DNA of 64,000 nt from CAYQLY01 sp964418605 (GTDB lineage Bacteria > Bacteroidota > Bacteroidia > Cytophagales > Cyclobacteriaceae). The stretch is from NCBI GenBank assembly GCA_964418605.1, contig CAYQLY010000012.1:1-64000 (forward strand), in the 5' to 3' direction. The translations under genes were made by a program, and so were the position numbers. The notes under the pieces are model-generated. The model made no database searches and was not told the DNA's origin. It worked only from the letters and a program-made list of their open reading frames with translations. Positions 28,606-36,702 of this stretch are shown piece by piece (the first letter of the stretch is position 1; every line of letters begins with the position of its first letter).

Positions 28606-29556
28606 ATGATAAATACATCTTCGGTTTCAGAGAAAATTGAACAACTGAAAAAAAAATACGAATCATCTGGGCAAGATATTCTTGCTTATCTAGAAGGACT
28701 ACTACACACTGATTATTTAAACTACTGGGATTATATCAATCTAGACACCTTACTCACCTTACAAAAACCACTGACTACTATTCCTGATGAAAAAATATTC
28801 ATACTCTATCATCAAATCACGGAGCTTTATTTTCAGCTCGTGCTGCATGAGATGGAGCAATTAAAAAAAATGACTGAAATATCTGAGAAACTCTTTCTTG
28901 AAAAAATACGACGAATGAACCGTTACTTTGAACAGCTTATCGGTTCATTTGATATTATGGTCGATGGAATGAGTTTAGAACAATTTCGTGAATTTCGAAT
29001 GGCTTTACTTCCAGCAAGTGGATTTCAATCTGTGCAATACCGACTGATTGAAATACATGCAACCGAACTAAAAAACTTAATTGATCAAGAACATAGAAAC
29101 ACATTGTCATCCACTTCTCTTGAAGAGATGTATGAACATATTTATTGGAAAAGAGGAGCAACCGAATTAGCAACAGGAAAAAAAACATTGACACTCACCC
29201 GATTTGAAGAAAAATACAATACCTTATTACTACAAACTACTCAACATTGTCAAACTAAAAATTTATGGTATTTGTTTAAAAATATCAAAACAAATGAATT
29301 AAAAGATCAACTTATTACAGCATTAAAACAATTTGATAAAGTAGTCAATGTCAAATGGCCAACTATGCATCTTAAATCAGCTGTGCGCTATCTACAAAAA
29401 AATCCGGACACCATTGCTGCAACTGGAGGGACTAATTGGCAAAAATACCTTCCACCACGCTATCAAAAACGTATATTTTATCCCGATCTTTGGACTGATG
29501 CAGAAAAAGAAAACTGGGGGAAAATGGAAGCAGAAGAAATGCTTTCTAATTCCTAA
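28606..29556 (+). CDS. kynA: tryptophan 2,3-dioxygenase
   Basis: 316 residues, slightly longer than the bacterial average. Conserved blocks: YWDYINLDTLL, FILYHQITELYFQLVLHEMEQL (substrate and haem pocket), GSFDIMVDGMSLEQFREFR and PASGFQSVQYRLIEI. It oxidises tryptophan to N-formylkynurenine, the first step of the kynurenine route. It starts 17 bp after the TlpA-like gene. No kynureninase or other pathway gene is nearby. Confidence 0.9.
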   Translation: MINTSSVSEKIEQLKKKYESSGQDILAYLEGLLHTDYLNYWDYINLDTLLTLQKPLTTIPDEKIFILYHQITELYFQLVLHEMEQLKKMTEISEKLFLEKIRRMNRYFEQLIGSFDIMVDGMSLEQFREFRMALLPASGFQSVQYRLIEIHATELKNLIDQEHRNTLSSTSLEEMYEHIYWKRGATELATGKKTLTLTRFEEKYNTLLLQTTQHCQTKNLWYLFKNIKTNELKDQLITALKQFDKVVNVKWPTMHLKSAVRYLQKNPDTIAATGGTNWQKYLPPRYQKRIFYPDLWTDAEKENWGKMEAEEMLSNS

Positions 29557-31366
29557 GCCATCACGTTTAATTAAGTTAAGCCTACTTGGTTTTTATTTTT
29601 ACTCCTCTCCTTCCTTTTCTCAATCAAAAACAATAAAAATATATTTTGATAAAGAAGAAAAAAAAATAAAAGAAATATACCAAATAAACGATAATAAGGA
29701 ATTAAATGGAAAATATATATCTTACTTCGAAAAGGGAGGGATAAAATCAAAAGGCAGCTACCTTAATAATCAACCCGATGGGTATTGGGAATATTTTTAT
29801 GAAAATGGAAAACTCAAAACAGCAGGTAACCTAATCCAAAACCAACCTGTTGGAAAATGGAATTATTATTATGAAAATGGAAAGCCAAGTAGCGAAGGTG
29901 AATTGGAAAATAATTTAAAAAATGGTATATGGCTTTATTATTATGAAAATGAAAAACTAAAAGCTAAAGGCAATTGGAAAAACGATAAAAAAAATGGGCC
30001 ATGGTTTTACTATTATGAAGACCAGCGACTAAAAGCCAAAGGCATTTTTGAAAACGGGATTGGTTCTTACACCGAATTCTATCCATCTGGAAAAATAAAA
30101 TGTGAAGGAACCATTGCTTTTGAAAAAAGTGATAGCATCTGGATTTACTATTATGAAAATGGAGCTATAGAAAGTAAAGGAAAAGAAAAAGAAGGACTCA
30201 AAGAAGGATACTGGGAGTTTTTTTATTCAAATGGCAAGTTGGCAAGCAAAGGTTTTTTTATAAAAGGAAAAGAGGAGGGTCAATGGGATTACTTCTATCC
30301 ATCCGGTCAACTGTACACAAAAGGTATAAATAAAAATGGACTCCAAGACAGCACATGGAAGGCCTACTATGACACTGGGATTTTATTAAGTGAAAGCGAT
30401 TTAAATAAAGGAAGTGGAAACTATAAAGAATACCATCTAAATGGAAAAATAAAAATAGAAGGGTATTTAAAAAATGGGAAACATGAAGGCCAGTGGAATT
30501 ACTATAATGAAAAAGGTATACTAGAAGGACAGGCTCATTTTTCAAATGGAGAGGGCACCTATATTGGGTTCTATGAAAATGGAAAAATAAAAATGGAGGG
30601 GCCAATGAAAAATGGAAAACGAACAGGAAGCTGGAAACTTTATAAACCATCAGGTGAGTTGGCTGGTTTTTATAAAAACTACTATACCGAGAGTGATCAA
30701 CCATACCATACCTATTACATACCACAACAAAAAGATTCATCCACACTTAATATAGAAAAAAATCAATATACTACATCCAAAAAGAAAAATAACATCATTT
30801 TAATTTCTAAGCGTACAACATACCATGGCATCATTGTATCTACCAGCCCCATCAGCCTGCTAGCCTATAGCTTACCTATAAGCATTGAAAAATTCAATTA
30901 CCGATCAAAAACAGGGATAGAGGTGACTTATTTCCTACACCGGAAATCATTTTTTCAATCAACAGAAGCCATAGAGCCTTATACCTTGTATGAACGAGGG
31001 GGGAGCTTAAGTGCTAAGTTAAAATTTTATCAAGAAGAAAAAAATATAGGTATGCTGTATTGGGCAAATGAAATTCGTGGAAAATATATTAGATATCTAA
31101 CAAAAATAACCAATCCTAACGCCACCACTATATACATGGAAGAAAAATCAATTGAATATGCGACAATGATTGGCTACCGCCTAATGCAAAGCTATAAAAA
31201 AAGAGGCTTTACCATAGACACATATGTGGGAGCAGGAGTTGGCTACCGCTGGCTAACAAAAAAATTCCCTGAAAAACCAGAATATGACAACATATTTAAA
31301 AGCATTTCTACTAACAAAATAGCTCTCTCTTTTCGAATAGGGCTGCAATTAGGCTATGTTTTTTAA
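29498..31366 (+). CDS. secreted MORN-repeat (YwqK-type) protein with C-terminal barrel-like region
   Basis: The frame is open from 29348, but the early part lies inside the tryptophan dioxygenase gene. The only usable in-frame ATG near the signal peptide is at 29498, giving about 622 residues with a long n-region and a hydrophobic segment ending near PSFSQ. A rare start near 29550 is also possible. Residues about 55-380 hold some 13 copies of a 23-residue MORN-type repeat (consensus GxWxYYYENGKLKxxGxxxNG). The last 180 residues are beta-rich and end in ...GYVF, like an outer-membrane domain. The function is unknown, possibly surface binding. Confidence 0.7.
   Translation: MQKKKTGGKWKQKKCFLIPKPSRLIKLSLLGFYFYSSPSFSQSKTIKIYFDKEEKKIKEIYQINDNKELNGKYISYFEKGGIKSKGSYLNNQPDGYWEYFYENGKLKTAGNLIQNQPVGKWNYYYENGKPSSEGELENNLKNGIWLYYYENEKLKAKGNWKNDKKNGPWFYYYEDQRLKAKGIFENGIGSYTEFYPSGKIKCEGTIAFEKSDSIWIYYYENGAIESKGKEKEGLKEGYWEFFYSNGKLASKGFFIKGKEEGQWDYFYPSGQLYTKGINKNGLQDSTWKAYYDTGILLSESDLNKGSGNYKEYHLNGKIKIEGYLKNGKHEGQWNYYNEKGILEGQAHFSNGEGTYIGFYENGKIKMEGPMKNGKRTGSWKLYKPSGELAGFYKNYYTESDQPYHTYYIPQQKDSSTLNIEKNQYTTSKKKNNIILISKRTTYHGIIVSTSPISLLAYSLPISIEKFNYRSKTGIEVTYFLHRKSFFQSTEAIEPYTLYERGGSLSAKLKFYQEEKNIGMLYWANEIRGKYIRYLTKITNPNATTIYMEEKSIEYATMIGYRLMQSYKKRGFTIDTYVGAGVGYRWLTKKFPEKPEYDNIFKSISTNKIALSFRIGLQLGYVF
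29750..30650 (+). repeat. degenerate 69-bp tandem repeats coding MORN modules
   Basis: About 13 units of roughly 69 bp (some 66 or 48) repeat the codons for tat-tat-gaa-aat-gga-aaa around each YYYENGK. The units have diverged but keep frame. They could expand or contract by recombination. Confidence 0.7.
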
Positions 31367-31414
31367 TCCATAGTATTATTTTAGTATTTTTACATCTCAC
31401 CAAGAGCAGAAGCT

Positions 31415-32011
31415 ATGAATGAGTTTTTGACTTACCTTAAAATTGGCATTGACCATATTCTAAACATAAAAGAATATGACCATGCTTTACTTATTATCAC
31501 ACTCGCCCTTACTCATGCATCACAAGAGTGGAAAAAAATGATTATTCTATTATCTGCTTTTACAATTGGCCACTGCAGCACACTCATTTTATCTACACTT
31601 GATGTATTTCATGTGGACTCCCCTATTGTTGAAACGACTATTGCAACCACTATCCTTGCAACATGTTTTTTGAATTTTTTTTATAAAGAAAAAAGAGACG
31701 AACGAGAGCGAAACAAAGATACATTTCGTTATATCATGGGCCTAGCTTTTGGCTTAATACATGGATTAGGGTTTTCAAACTACTTGACTAGTTTAGTCAA
31801 TACAACTGAAAGTATGGGTCTCCCACTCATCGCATTTACCCTCGGTATTGAGGTTGGACAATTGACAATAAGTATCGTTTTAATAATAATTTCTTTCTTT
31901 CTTGTTAATTTATTTAGAATTAAAAGAAGAGATTTTGTTCTTATCGCCTCCGGGGCCATAAGTGCTATTGCTTTTCTATTACTCAATGAACGCATCAATG
32001 AACTATTTTAA
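31415..32011 (+). CDS. HupE/UreJ-family membrane protein
   Basis: A 198-residue protein with 6-7 membrane segments. The family landmarks are KIGIDHILNIKEYDHALLII, FTIGHCSTLIL (GH motif) and GLAFGLIHGLGFSNYL (HGLGF). HupE/UreJ proteins are linked to nickel uptake, but this short soluble-domain-free type occurs widely without hydrogenase or urease, and neither is encoded here. It overlaps holA tail-to-tail by 17 bp. Confidence 0.8.
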   Translation: MNEFLTYLKIGIDHILNIKEYDHALLIITLALTHASQEWKKMIILLSAFTIGHCSTLILSTLDVFHVDSPIVETTIATTILATCFLNFFYKEKRDERERNKDTFRYIMGLAFGLIHGLGFSNYLTSLVNTTESMGLPLIAFTLGIEVGQLTISIVLIIISFFLVNLFRIKRRDFVLIASGAISAIAFLLLNERINELF

Positions 32012-33011
32012 AAATAAGTTCTTTAAGAATAGCCCCATCCTTCAGGTTACTTTCAACCCCTTTAGTTTGAAGATCGGCTTCCTTTAAACAATGAATAATA
32101 TCCATTACTTTTCTCAATGGATAATGTTTAGAAGCTTTTATATACTCTTTCACAAAAAAAGGATGAACCTTTAATACAGAAACTACATGCTTGTCAGACT
32201 TGTCTGTCAACTGATGCAATAATAATAGCTTTGTAAAATAAGTAAATAGAAAAGCAACGACAACAACAGCAGGGTTGTCTTTAGGATTTTGACCAAAATA
32301 GTCAACGATACGATTAACCCTTAATACATCTTTTACAGCGAGTGCTTTTTGTAATTCAAAAATATTATACTCTCTGTTGATACCAACAAGCTGATATACG
32401 ATATCAGATGTAATTACCAAATTCCTATCAGGAAAATGCAAAAATATTTTAGAAACCTCATTATCTAACCGTTGCAAATCGTTACCAACAAGATCTGCCA
32501 ATAACGTTGCCGTCTGAATATCAATACTTCCACCCTTCGAAACAACCAATTGAAAAACCCAATGAGGAATCTTATCATCATACATCTTTTTAGATTCCAT
32601 ACAAACAGCTTTATATTTTAAAAAAATATCAATTGTTTTTTTTGAAGGCTTTTTATGTTTAAATGCAAAAACAAGCACAGTAGACAAAAGCGGATTCTTT
32701 AAATAAGAATCCAACCATTTTTCAGCATCTGACTTTGTCCAATCCGGTAGATCTTGTGCTTCTTTAACTATAACTACTTGCCTTTCTGCCAACATAGGAA
32801 ACTGCCTTGCTCGAAGCAATACGGCTTGCATAGTTGTATCCTTACCATATAATACAGCTTGGTTAAAACCACGTTCAGATTCATTTACTATATTTTTTTC
32901 TAAATAGTGAACAAGTGTATCTATATAATAAGACTCATCACCATAGAAAAGATAAACAGGATGACAACGACCTTTCTTTAGTTCTTCTAAAATATCCTGT
33001 GGCGTAGCCAT
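31995..33011 (-). CDS. holA: DNA polymerase III, delta subunit
   Basis: 338 residues. The N-terminal domain has PVYLFYGDESYYIDTLV, the HolA beta-clamp interaction region, and ARQFPMLAERQVVIVKEAQDL. The C-terminal collar domain contains LQRLDNEVSKI and YNIFELQKAL. HolA opens the sliding clamp within the clamp loader. It is convergent with the HupE gene. Confidence 0.9.
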   Translation of the reverse strand: MATPQDILEELKKGRCHPVYLFYGDESYYIDTLVHYLEKNIVNESERGFNQAVLYGKDTTMQAVLLRARQFPMLAERQVVIVKEAQDLPDWTKSDAEKWLDSYLKNPLLSTVLVFAFKHKKPSKKTIDIFLKYKAVCMESKKMYDDKIPHWVFQLVVSKGGSIDIQTATLLADLVGNDLQRLDNEVSKIFLHFPDRNLVITSDIVYQLVGINREYNIFELQKALAVKDVLRVNRIVDYFGQNPKDNPAVVVVAFLFTYFTKLLLLHQLTDKSDKHVVSVLKVHPFFVKEYIKASKHYPLRKVMDIIHCLKEADLQTKGVESNLKDGAILKELIFKIVH

Positions 33012-33137
33012 AAAATATAAAATTTAGTTTTTAGAATTTTTATAATTAAAAAAAATAACTATCTTTAAGCTATTAAACAATGTAATTTTAATAACTTTAG
33101 ATCATTAACAGCAATTATCTAACATAAAAATACGAAT

Positions 33138-33983
33138 ATGATAGAAAAATATATTTACGACTTACTGGCAGAATATAGCAAAGTATATATTCCAAAGATT
33201 GGATCATTCTTGAGAAAAGTCGAAGACGAAACAAGTGAAAGCCATACCTATGCACAACCAAAACTTGTTATTAAAGTTGAAAGCGACTATTCAGATGATC
33301 GCCTTCTAGTCAATGCTATTGCTAATGGAGAGCATATTTCACTAGAAGAGGCTGAAGCCCTTATCCATGAGAAAGTAGATAGTATACTTGATCATATTCG
33401 TACATATGATTACTATGAATTTGACAAACTTGGTAAGTTATCTAAAGACAATTATGGAAACTTCCAATTTGAAACTAATCCAAGTCTTCAAGAAGAAAAC
33501 TTTGGACTACCAAATGAGATAAAGGCCAATCCACTTGAAGAAAATGAATACGAAGGGGGTAAAAAATACGACTACACAGCTCTATGGATTGTATCAATCG
33601 TATTAATCATCTCAGCTATTGTTGTCTATTTTGTTTTTTTTAAGGAACCTAAAAAAGAAGAGAGCGACCTAATTACAACACCTACTCCTACTCAAGTAGA
33701 CACCACTCAAACAGCACCTTCTACAGCACCAACTAGCTCCTCAATCATTCTTACTGAAAAAACAGGAAGATATTATGTTATTGTTGGAAGCTTTGTAGTA
33801 GAAAACAATGCAACCCAATACCGTGCTAAACTAGCTTCACAAGGGTTTGATGCTAAGATACTTCAACCTTCTTATAAAAAAGTATACCGTGTAACGATAG
33901 CTGATTTTGCTGACTTTAAGTCTGCCTCTGCAAAAGCAGCTGAGTTGACCAGTGAATATGAACATTGGGTGTTGCAGTTCTAA
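33138..33983 (+). CDS. HU-CCDC81-like and SPOR domain membrane protein
   Basis: 281 residues. Residues 1-115 look like the bacterial HU-CCDC81 domain pair (YIYDLLAEYSKVYIPKIGSFLRK). A membrane helix lies at about 147-167, a Thr/Pro linker follows, and a C-terminal SPOR domain (YYVIVGSFVVENNATQYRAKLASQGFDAKIL) spans about 205-281. SPOR domains bind septal peptidoglycan lacking stem peptides. It is a conserved Bacteroidota architecture, probably cell division-related. The SRP RNA gene follows. Confidence 0.85.
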   Translation: MIEKYIYDLLAEYSKVYIPKIGSFLRKVEDETSESHTYAQPKLVIKVESDYSDDRLLVNAIANGEHISLEEAEALIHEKVDSILDHIRTYDYYEFDKLGKLSKDNYGNFQFETNPSLQEENFGLPNEIKANPLEENEYEGGKKYDYTALWIVSIVLIISAIVVYFVFFKEPKKEESDLITTPTPTQVDTTQTAPSTAPTSSSIILTEKTGRYYVIVGSFVVENNATQYRAKLASQGFDAKILQPSYKKVYRVTIADFADFKSASAKAAELTSEYEHWVLQF

Positions 33984-33985
33984 AG

Positions 33986-34010
33986 TTGACAAATTTTTTA
34001 GTTAACTTTG
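33986..34010 (+). promoter_or_regulatory. promoter of the SRP RNA gene
   Basis: TAACTTTG at 34003-34010 matches the -7 box TAnnTTTG, and TTG at 33986-33988 lies near the -33 position (14-bp gap, a bit short). Transcription would start about 6 bp later, at the base of the SRP RNA stem. Confidence 0.6.
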
Positions 34011-34015
34011 CAACA

Positions 34016-34098
34016 GACTGAGTACGACCAGCTCCTGTCAATCCCCCAGGTCCGGAAGGAAGCAAGGGTACATAGTTGTAGCGGTGCGATACTCAGTT
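34016..34098 (+). ncRNA. ffs: signal recognition particle RNA (4.5S-type)
   Basis: The apical signature GTCCGGAAGGAAGCAAGGGTA lies at about 34051-34071. The ends pair: ACTGAGTA at 34017-34024 with TACTCAGT at 34090-34097. A T-run (TTTTTTATTTT) directly follows as terminator. The RNA binds Ffh and targets membrane proteins to SecYEG. The ends are estimated from pairing. Confidence 0.93.
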
Positions 34099-34108
34099 TT
34101 TTATTTTA
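34098..34108 (+). terminator. T-rich terminator of SRP RNA
   Basis: The closing stem of the SRP RNA is followed by TTTTTTATTTT, giving a rho-independent end. It uses the RNA's own terminal stem. Confidence 0.6.
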
Positions 34109-34113
34109 CACAC

Positions 34114-34146
34114 TTTGGAAAAACAATGTTTTTTAAAGTAGATTTG
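34114..34146 (+). promoter_or_regulatory. Bacteroidota promoter for transaldolase gene
   Basis: TTTG at 34114-34117 (-33 box) and TAGATTTG at 34139-34146 (-7 box TAnnTTTG) are 21 bp apart, the standard Bacteroidota spacing. The ATG at 34171 is 25 bp beyond. Confidence 0.7.
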
Positions 34147-34170
34147 TAAAACCTTTCACACTATATCCAT

Positions 34171-34824
34171 ATGAAATTTTTCATAGATACTGCTAATCTA
34201 CAGGAAATTAAAGAAGCACAACAGCTTGGCATATTAGATGGAGTCACAACAAACCCTTCATTGATGGCTAAAGAAGGTATTCGTGGAAAAAAGAATATAC
34301 TTTCCCATTATGAAGCCATTTGTAAGATTGTAGAAGGAGATGTGAGTGCAGAAGTACTTGCAACCAGCTATACTGAAATGATTAAAGAAGGCGAAGAATA
34401 TGCTGGAATTGATAAAAAAATTACTATTAAAGTGCCCATGATTAAAGAAGGTTTAAAAGCAATCAGCTATTTTCACCAAAAAGGAATTAAAACCAACTGC
34501 ACTCTTATTTTTACATCTGGTCAAGCACTTTTAGCTGCTAAGGCTGGCGCTACATATGTATCTCCTTTTATCGGAAGACTTGACGATATTTCATCAGATG
34601 GCATAAGCCTCATTGCACAGATGAGACTTATTTTTGATAACTATGGCATTGAAACTAATATTTTAGCTGCATCCATACGGCACACCATGCATCTCATTCA
34701 GTGTGCAGAATTAGGAGCCGATGTAGCCACATGTCCACTCAAAGTTATCATGGGACTTTTTGAACACCCTTTAACTGATAAAGGGCTTCAACAATTTATC
34801 GCTGATTCCAAAAAAATGGAATAA
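34171..34824 (+). CDS. small transaldolase / fructose-6-phosphate aldolase family
   Basis: 217 residues, the short single-domain form. MKFFIDTANLQEIKEAQQLGILDGVTTNPSL is the N-terminal signature, and the Schiff-base Lys is Lys87 in ITIKVPM. It may act as transaldolase in the pentose phosphate pathway or as a fructose-6-phosphate aldolase; sequence alone does not separate them. Its stop overlaps the start of the next small gene by one base. Confidence 0.93.
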   Translation: MKFFIDTANLQEIKEAQQLGILDGVTTNPSLMAKEGIRGKKNILSHYEAICKIVEGDVSAEVLATSYTEMIKEGEEYAGIDKKITIKVPMIKEGLKAISYFHQKGIKTNCTLIFTSGQALLAAKAGATYVSPFIGRLDDISSDGISLIAQMRLIFDNYGIETNILAASIRHTMHLIQCAELGADVATCPLKVIMGLFEHPLTDKGLQQFIADSKKME

Positions 34825-35027
34825 TGTATATTATTAAAATAAAAGGCAAAGCGAAAATACCCGACTATATTCAATTACGCGACGATGCGTATGTACTCAT
34901 TGCCTATTTCCGCGCTGACAAAGATCCTAAAAACTTAGAAAAATATGGATTAGCTGGGAAAGAAGAAGAATTAAAAAAAATAATTGAATCTATGCCTTTC
35001 GGTAAAATTCAAAAACTTAACTTGTAG
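34824..35027 (+). CDS. conserved small protein of unknown function (67 aa)
   Basis: The ATG overlaps the transaldolase stop by one base (TAATG), and ftsE starts 9 bp after it. The product is basic and soluble: MYIIKIKGKAKIPDYIQL then DAYVLIAYFRAD and LAGKEEELKKIIESMPFGKIQKL. The alternating beta and helix pattern and the conserved junctions make a real gene likely. No family recognised. Confidence 0.65.
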   Translation: MYIIKIKGKAKIPDYIQLRDDAYVLIAYFRADKDPKNLEKYGLAGKEEELKKIIESMPFGKIQKLNL

Positions 35028-35035
35028 TAAAGACT

Positions 35036-35716
35036 ATGACTAACTTTTCAACACATCCACTCGTAAGCGCTCGAGATGTAAGTATTTTTCAAGAAAATAA
35101 TACTATTTTACAAGATGTGAATTTTGAAATTAAAAAAGGAGAGTTTGTATACCTTATTGGAAGGACAGGAAGTGGAAAAAGTTCTCTACTCCGTACAATC
35201 TATGCCGACTTACCTCTCCGATTAGGCGATATGTATGTGGCAAGCACTTCTTTACGAAATATAAAAGCCACTAGAATTCCATTCTTACGACGAAAATTAG
35301 GAATTATTTTTCAAGACTTTCAATTATTTAACGATCGTACCATTGCGGATAATCTTTTTTTTGTGATGCGTGCCACAGGATGGAAAGATCGTTCCAAAAT
35401 GAAACAAAAACTAACAGAAGTACTTATGCGCGTAGGTCTAGGCTCTATACAAAACAAAATGCCACATCAACTATCTGGTGGTGAGCAGCAACGTATAGTC
35501 ATTGCCAGAGCACTAATCAACGACCCTCCTATACTTCTAGCCGATGAGCCTACCGGTAATCTAGATCCAGAGGTAGCACAAGGTATTATGAAAATATTTT
35601 TAGAAATTAATAAAAGTGGAACAACTATTCTGATGGCTACACATAACCATGGATTTCTTACCTCTTACCCTGCTCGGGTATTAAAATGTGAGAAAGGAAA
35701 GATAATAGAAGGTTAA
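35036..35716 (+). CDS. ftsE: cell division ATP-binding protein FtsE
   Basis: A 226-residue ABC ATPase. Walker A is GRTGSGKSS, the signature is LSGGEQQR and Walker B is PILLADEPTGNLDPE. The blocks RKLGIIFQDFQLFNDRTIADNL are typical of FtsE, which with FtsX controls peptidoglycan hydrolases at the septum. ftsX is not adjacent here. It is convergent with the RiPP companion gene, overlapping by 4 bp. Confidence 0.88.
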   Translation: MTNFSTHPLVSARDVSIFQENNTILQDVNFEIKKGEFVYLIGRTGSGKSSLLRTIYADLPLRLGDMYVASTSLRNIKATRIPFLRRKLGIIFQDFQLFNDRTIADNLFFVMRATGWKDRSKMKQKLTEVLMRVGLGSIQNKMPHQLSGGEQQRIVIARALINDPPILLADEPTGNLDPEVAQGIMKIFLEINKSGTTILMATHNHGFLTSYPARVLKCEKGKIIEG

Positions 35717-36702
35717 AACTTTATAAACCTGCTATCTAATCCTAAAGCTGTCTGATAATATGTAGTAATGACACTGTTTACAGAATTAGAAAAAATGATG
35801 TTCTGCTTCAAAGCAATCATTTTAATATACTCAATAATAAAATAACGCAAACAGGTTGGCACATTATGAGAAAAAATAGTATGATTCTCTAAAAAATCCA
35901 TTATACTTTCCAAATCACAATAAGACATCATAGCTATTAATTGTAAGGTATTATGTAAATCAGATGTGCGATCATCAATGTTATCAGAAGAAAGAATAAA
36001 ACTCATTTCCTTACATAACACATCAACATACGTCGATTCAGTTACTGGGATAGTATCATTTTTTCTTATGATCTGATATATAATACTATTAATATAATAA
36101 TGACATGTTGCTAGCCATTCATCATCATTCTGATATATGGTTTTGCTGCTTACAGAATGAAAAGACAATTGATGGCCTAGTAGATAACGTATTAAATCTT
36201 TAGCTACTGAAACAGCCTGATCTATTTTTTTTTCTGCATGCAGTACTTTAAATAGGTTAAGTGTCTGTTCTAATTTCATCCGTATTGCCTGATCAAACCC
36301 ACATACATATAATTGATCAATAGAATCAAACGCCTTATTTAAATAACCAATAGCATCAGAATAATTTTTACATACATACGCATAATAGGCCATCATAGGA
36401 TAATACAACCCATCCATCCCATACTGAGCGGCTGGAGTAGATACGCGTAAACAACGTTCATCCATACACGTAATCATATAAGCTGCCATTTTTATTTGAC
36501 CGGATCGTGCATGGCTCAGTATTTTTTCATAGTTAGAAAAACTAAAAAGCATCACCTCGCGCTCACCTACTGAACTATTTTTTAATGCAAATTCCAAAAT
36601 AGAAAAAAAGATATGATTTCTATCAAATACAGGAAGCTGCTTCGTATCTGTACTTAAATGCGTTTTTAAATACGAACTAATTCTATCATCTATCGTCGCC
36701 AT
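35713..36702 (-). CDS. unrecognised companion of the radical SAM peptide maturase
   Basis: 329 residues, predicted almost all helical and soluble, with no signal peptide or membrane segment. The pattern of helix pairs (YYPMMAYYAYVCKNYSDAIGYLNKAFDSID, MKLEQTLNLFKVLHAEKKIDQAVSVAKDLI) is TPR-like. It has scattered cysteines but no metal cluster motif. Its ATG overlaps the 3' end of the radical SAM gene by 17 bp, so the two are translationally coupled. I infer a role with the maturase, such as substrate recognition, but recognise no family. Confidence 0.75.
   Translation of the reverse strand: MATIDDRISSYLKTHLSTDTKQLPVFDRNHIFFSILEFALKNSSVGEREVMLFSFSNYEKILSHARSGQIKMAAYMITCMDERCLRVSTPAAQYGMDGLYYPMMAYYAYVCKNYSDAIGYLNKAFDSIDQLYVCGFDQAIRMKLEQTLNLFKVLHAEKKIDQAVSVAKDLIRYLLGHQLSFHSVSSKTIYQNDDEWLATCHYYINSIIYQIIRKNDTIPVTESTYVDVLCKEMSFILSSDNIDDRTSDLHNTLQLIAMMSYCDLESIMDFLENHTIFSHNVPTCLRYFIIEYIKMIALKQNIIFSNSVNSVITTYYQTALGLDSRFIKF

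Noticed and set aside
29348..29556. Upstream extension of the MORN-protein frame
   Set aside because: It lies wholly inside the tryptophan dioxygenase gene and holds no signal peptide; an ATG at 29498 leaves a better start.
29750..30650. CRISPR array candidate because of regular repeats
   Set aside because: The repeats are in-frame coding MORN units that diverge in sequence; there are no unique spacers between identical repeats and no cas genes.
30258..30746. Antisense 162-residue frame in the MORN region
   Set aside because: It is a by-product of repeated codons on the opposite strand, with no plausible protein features.
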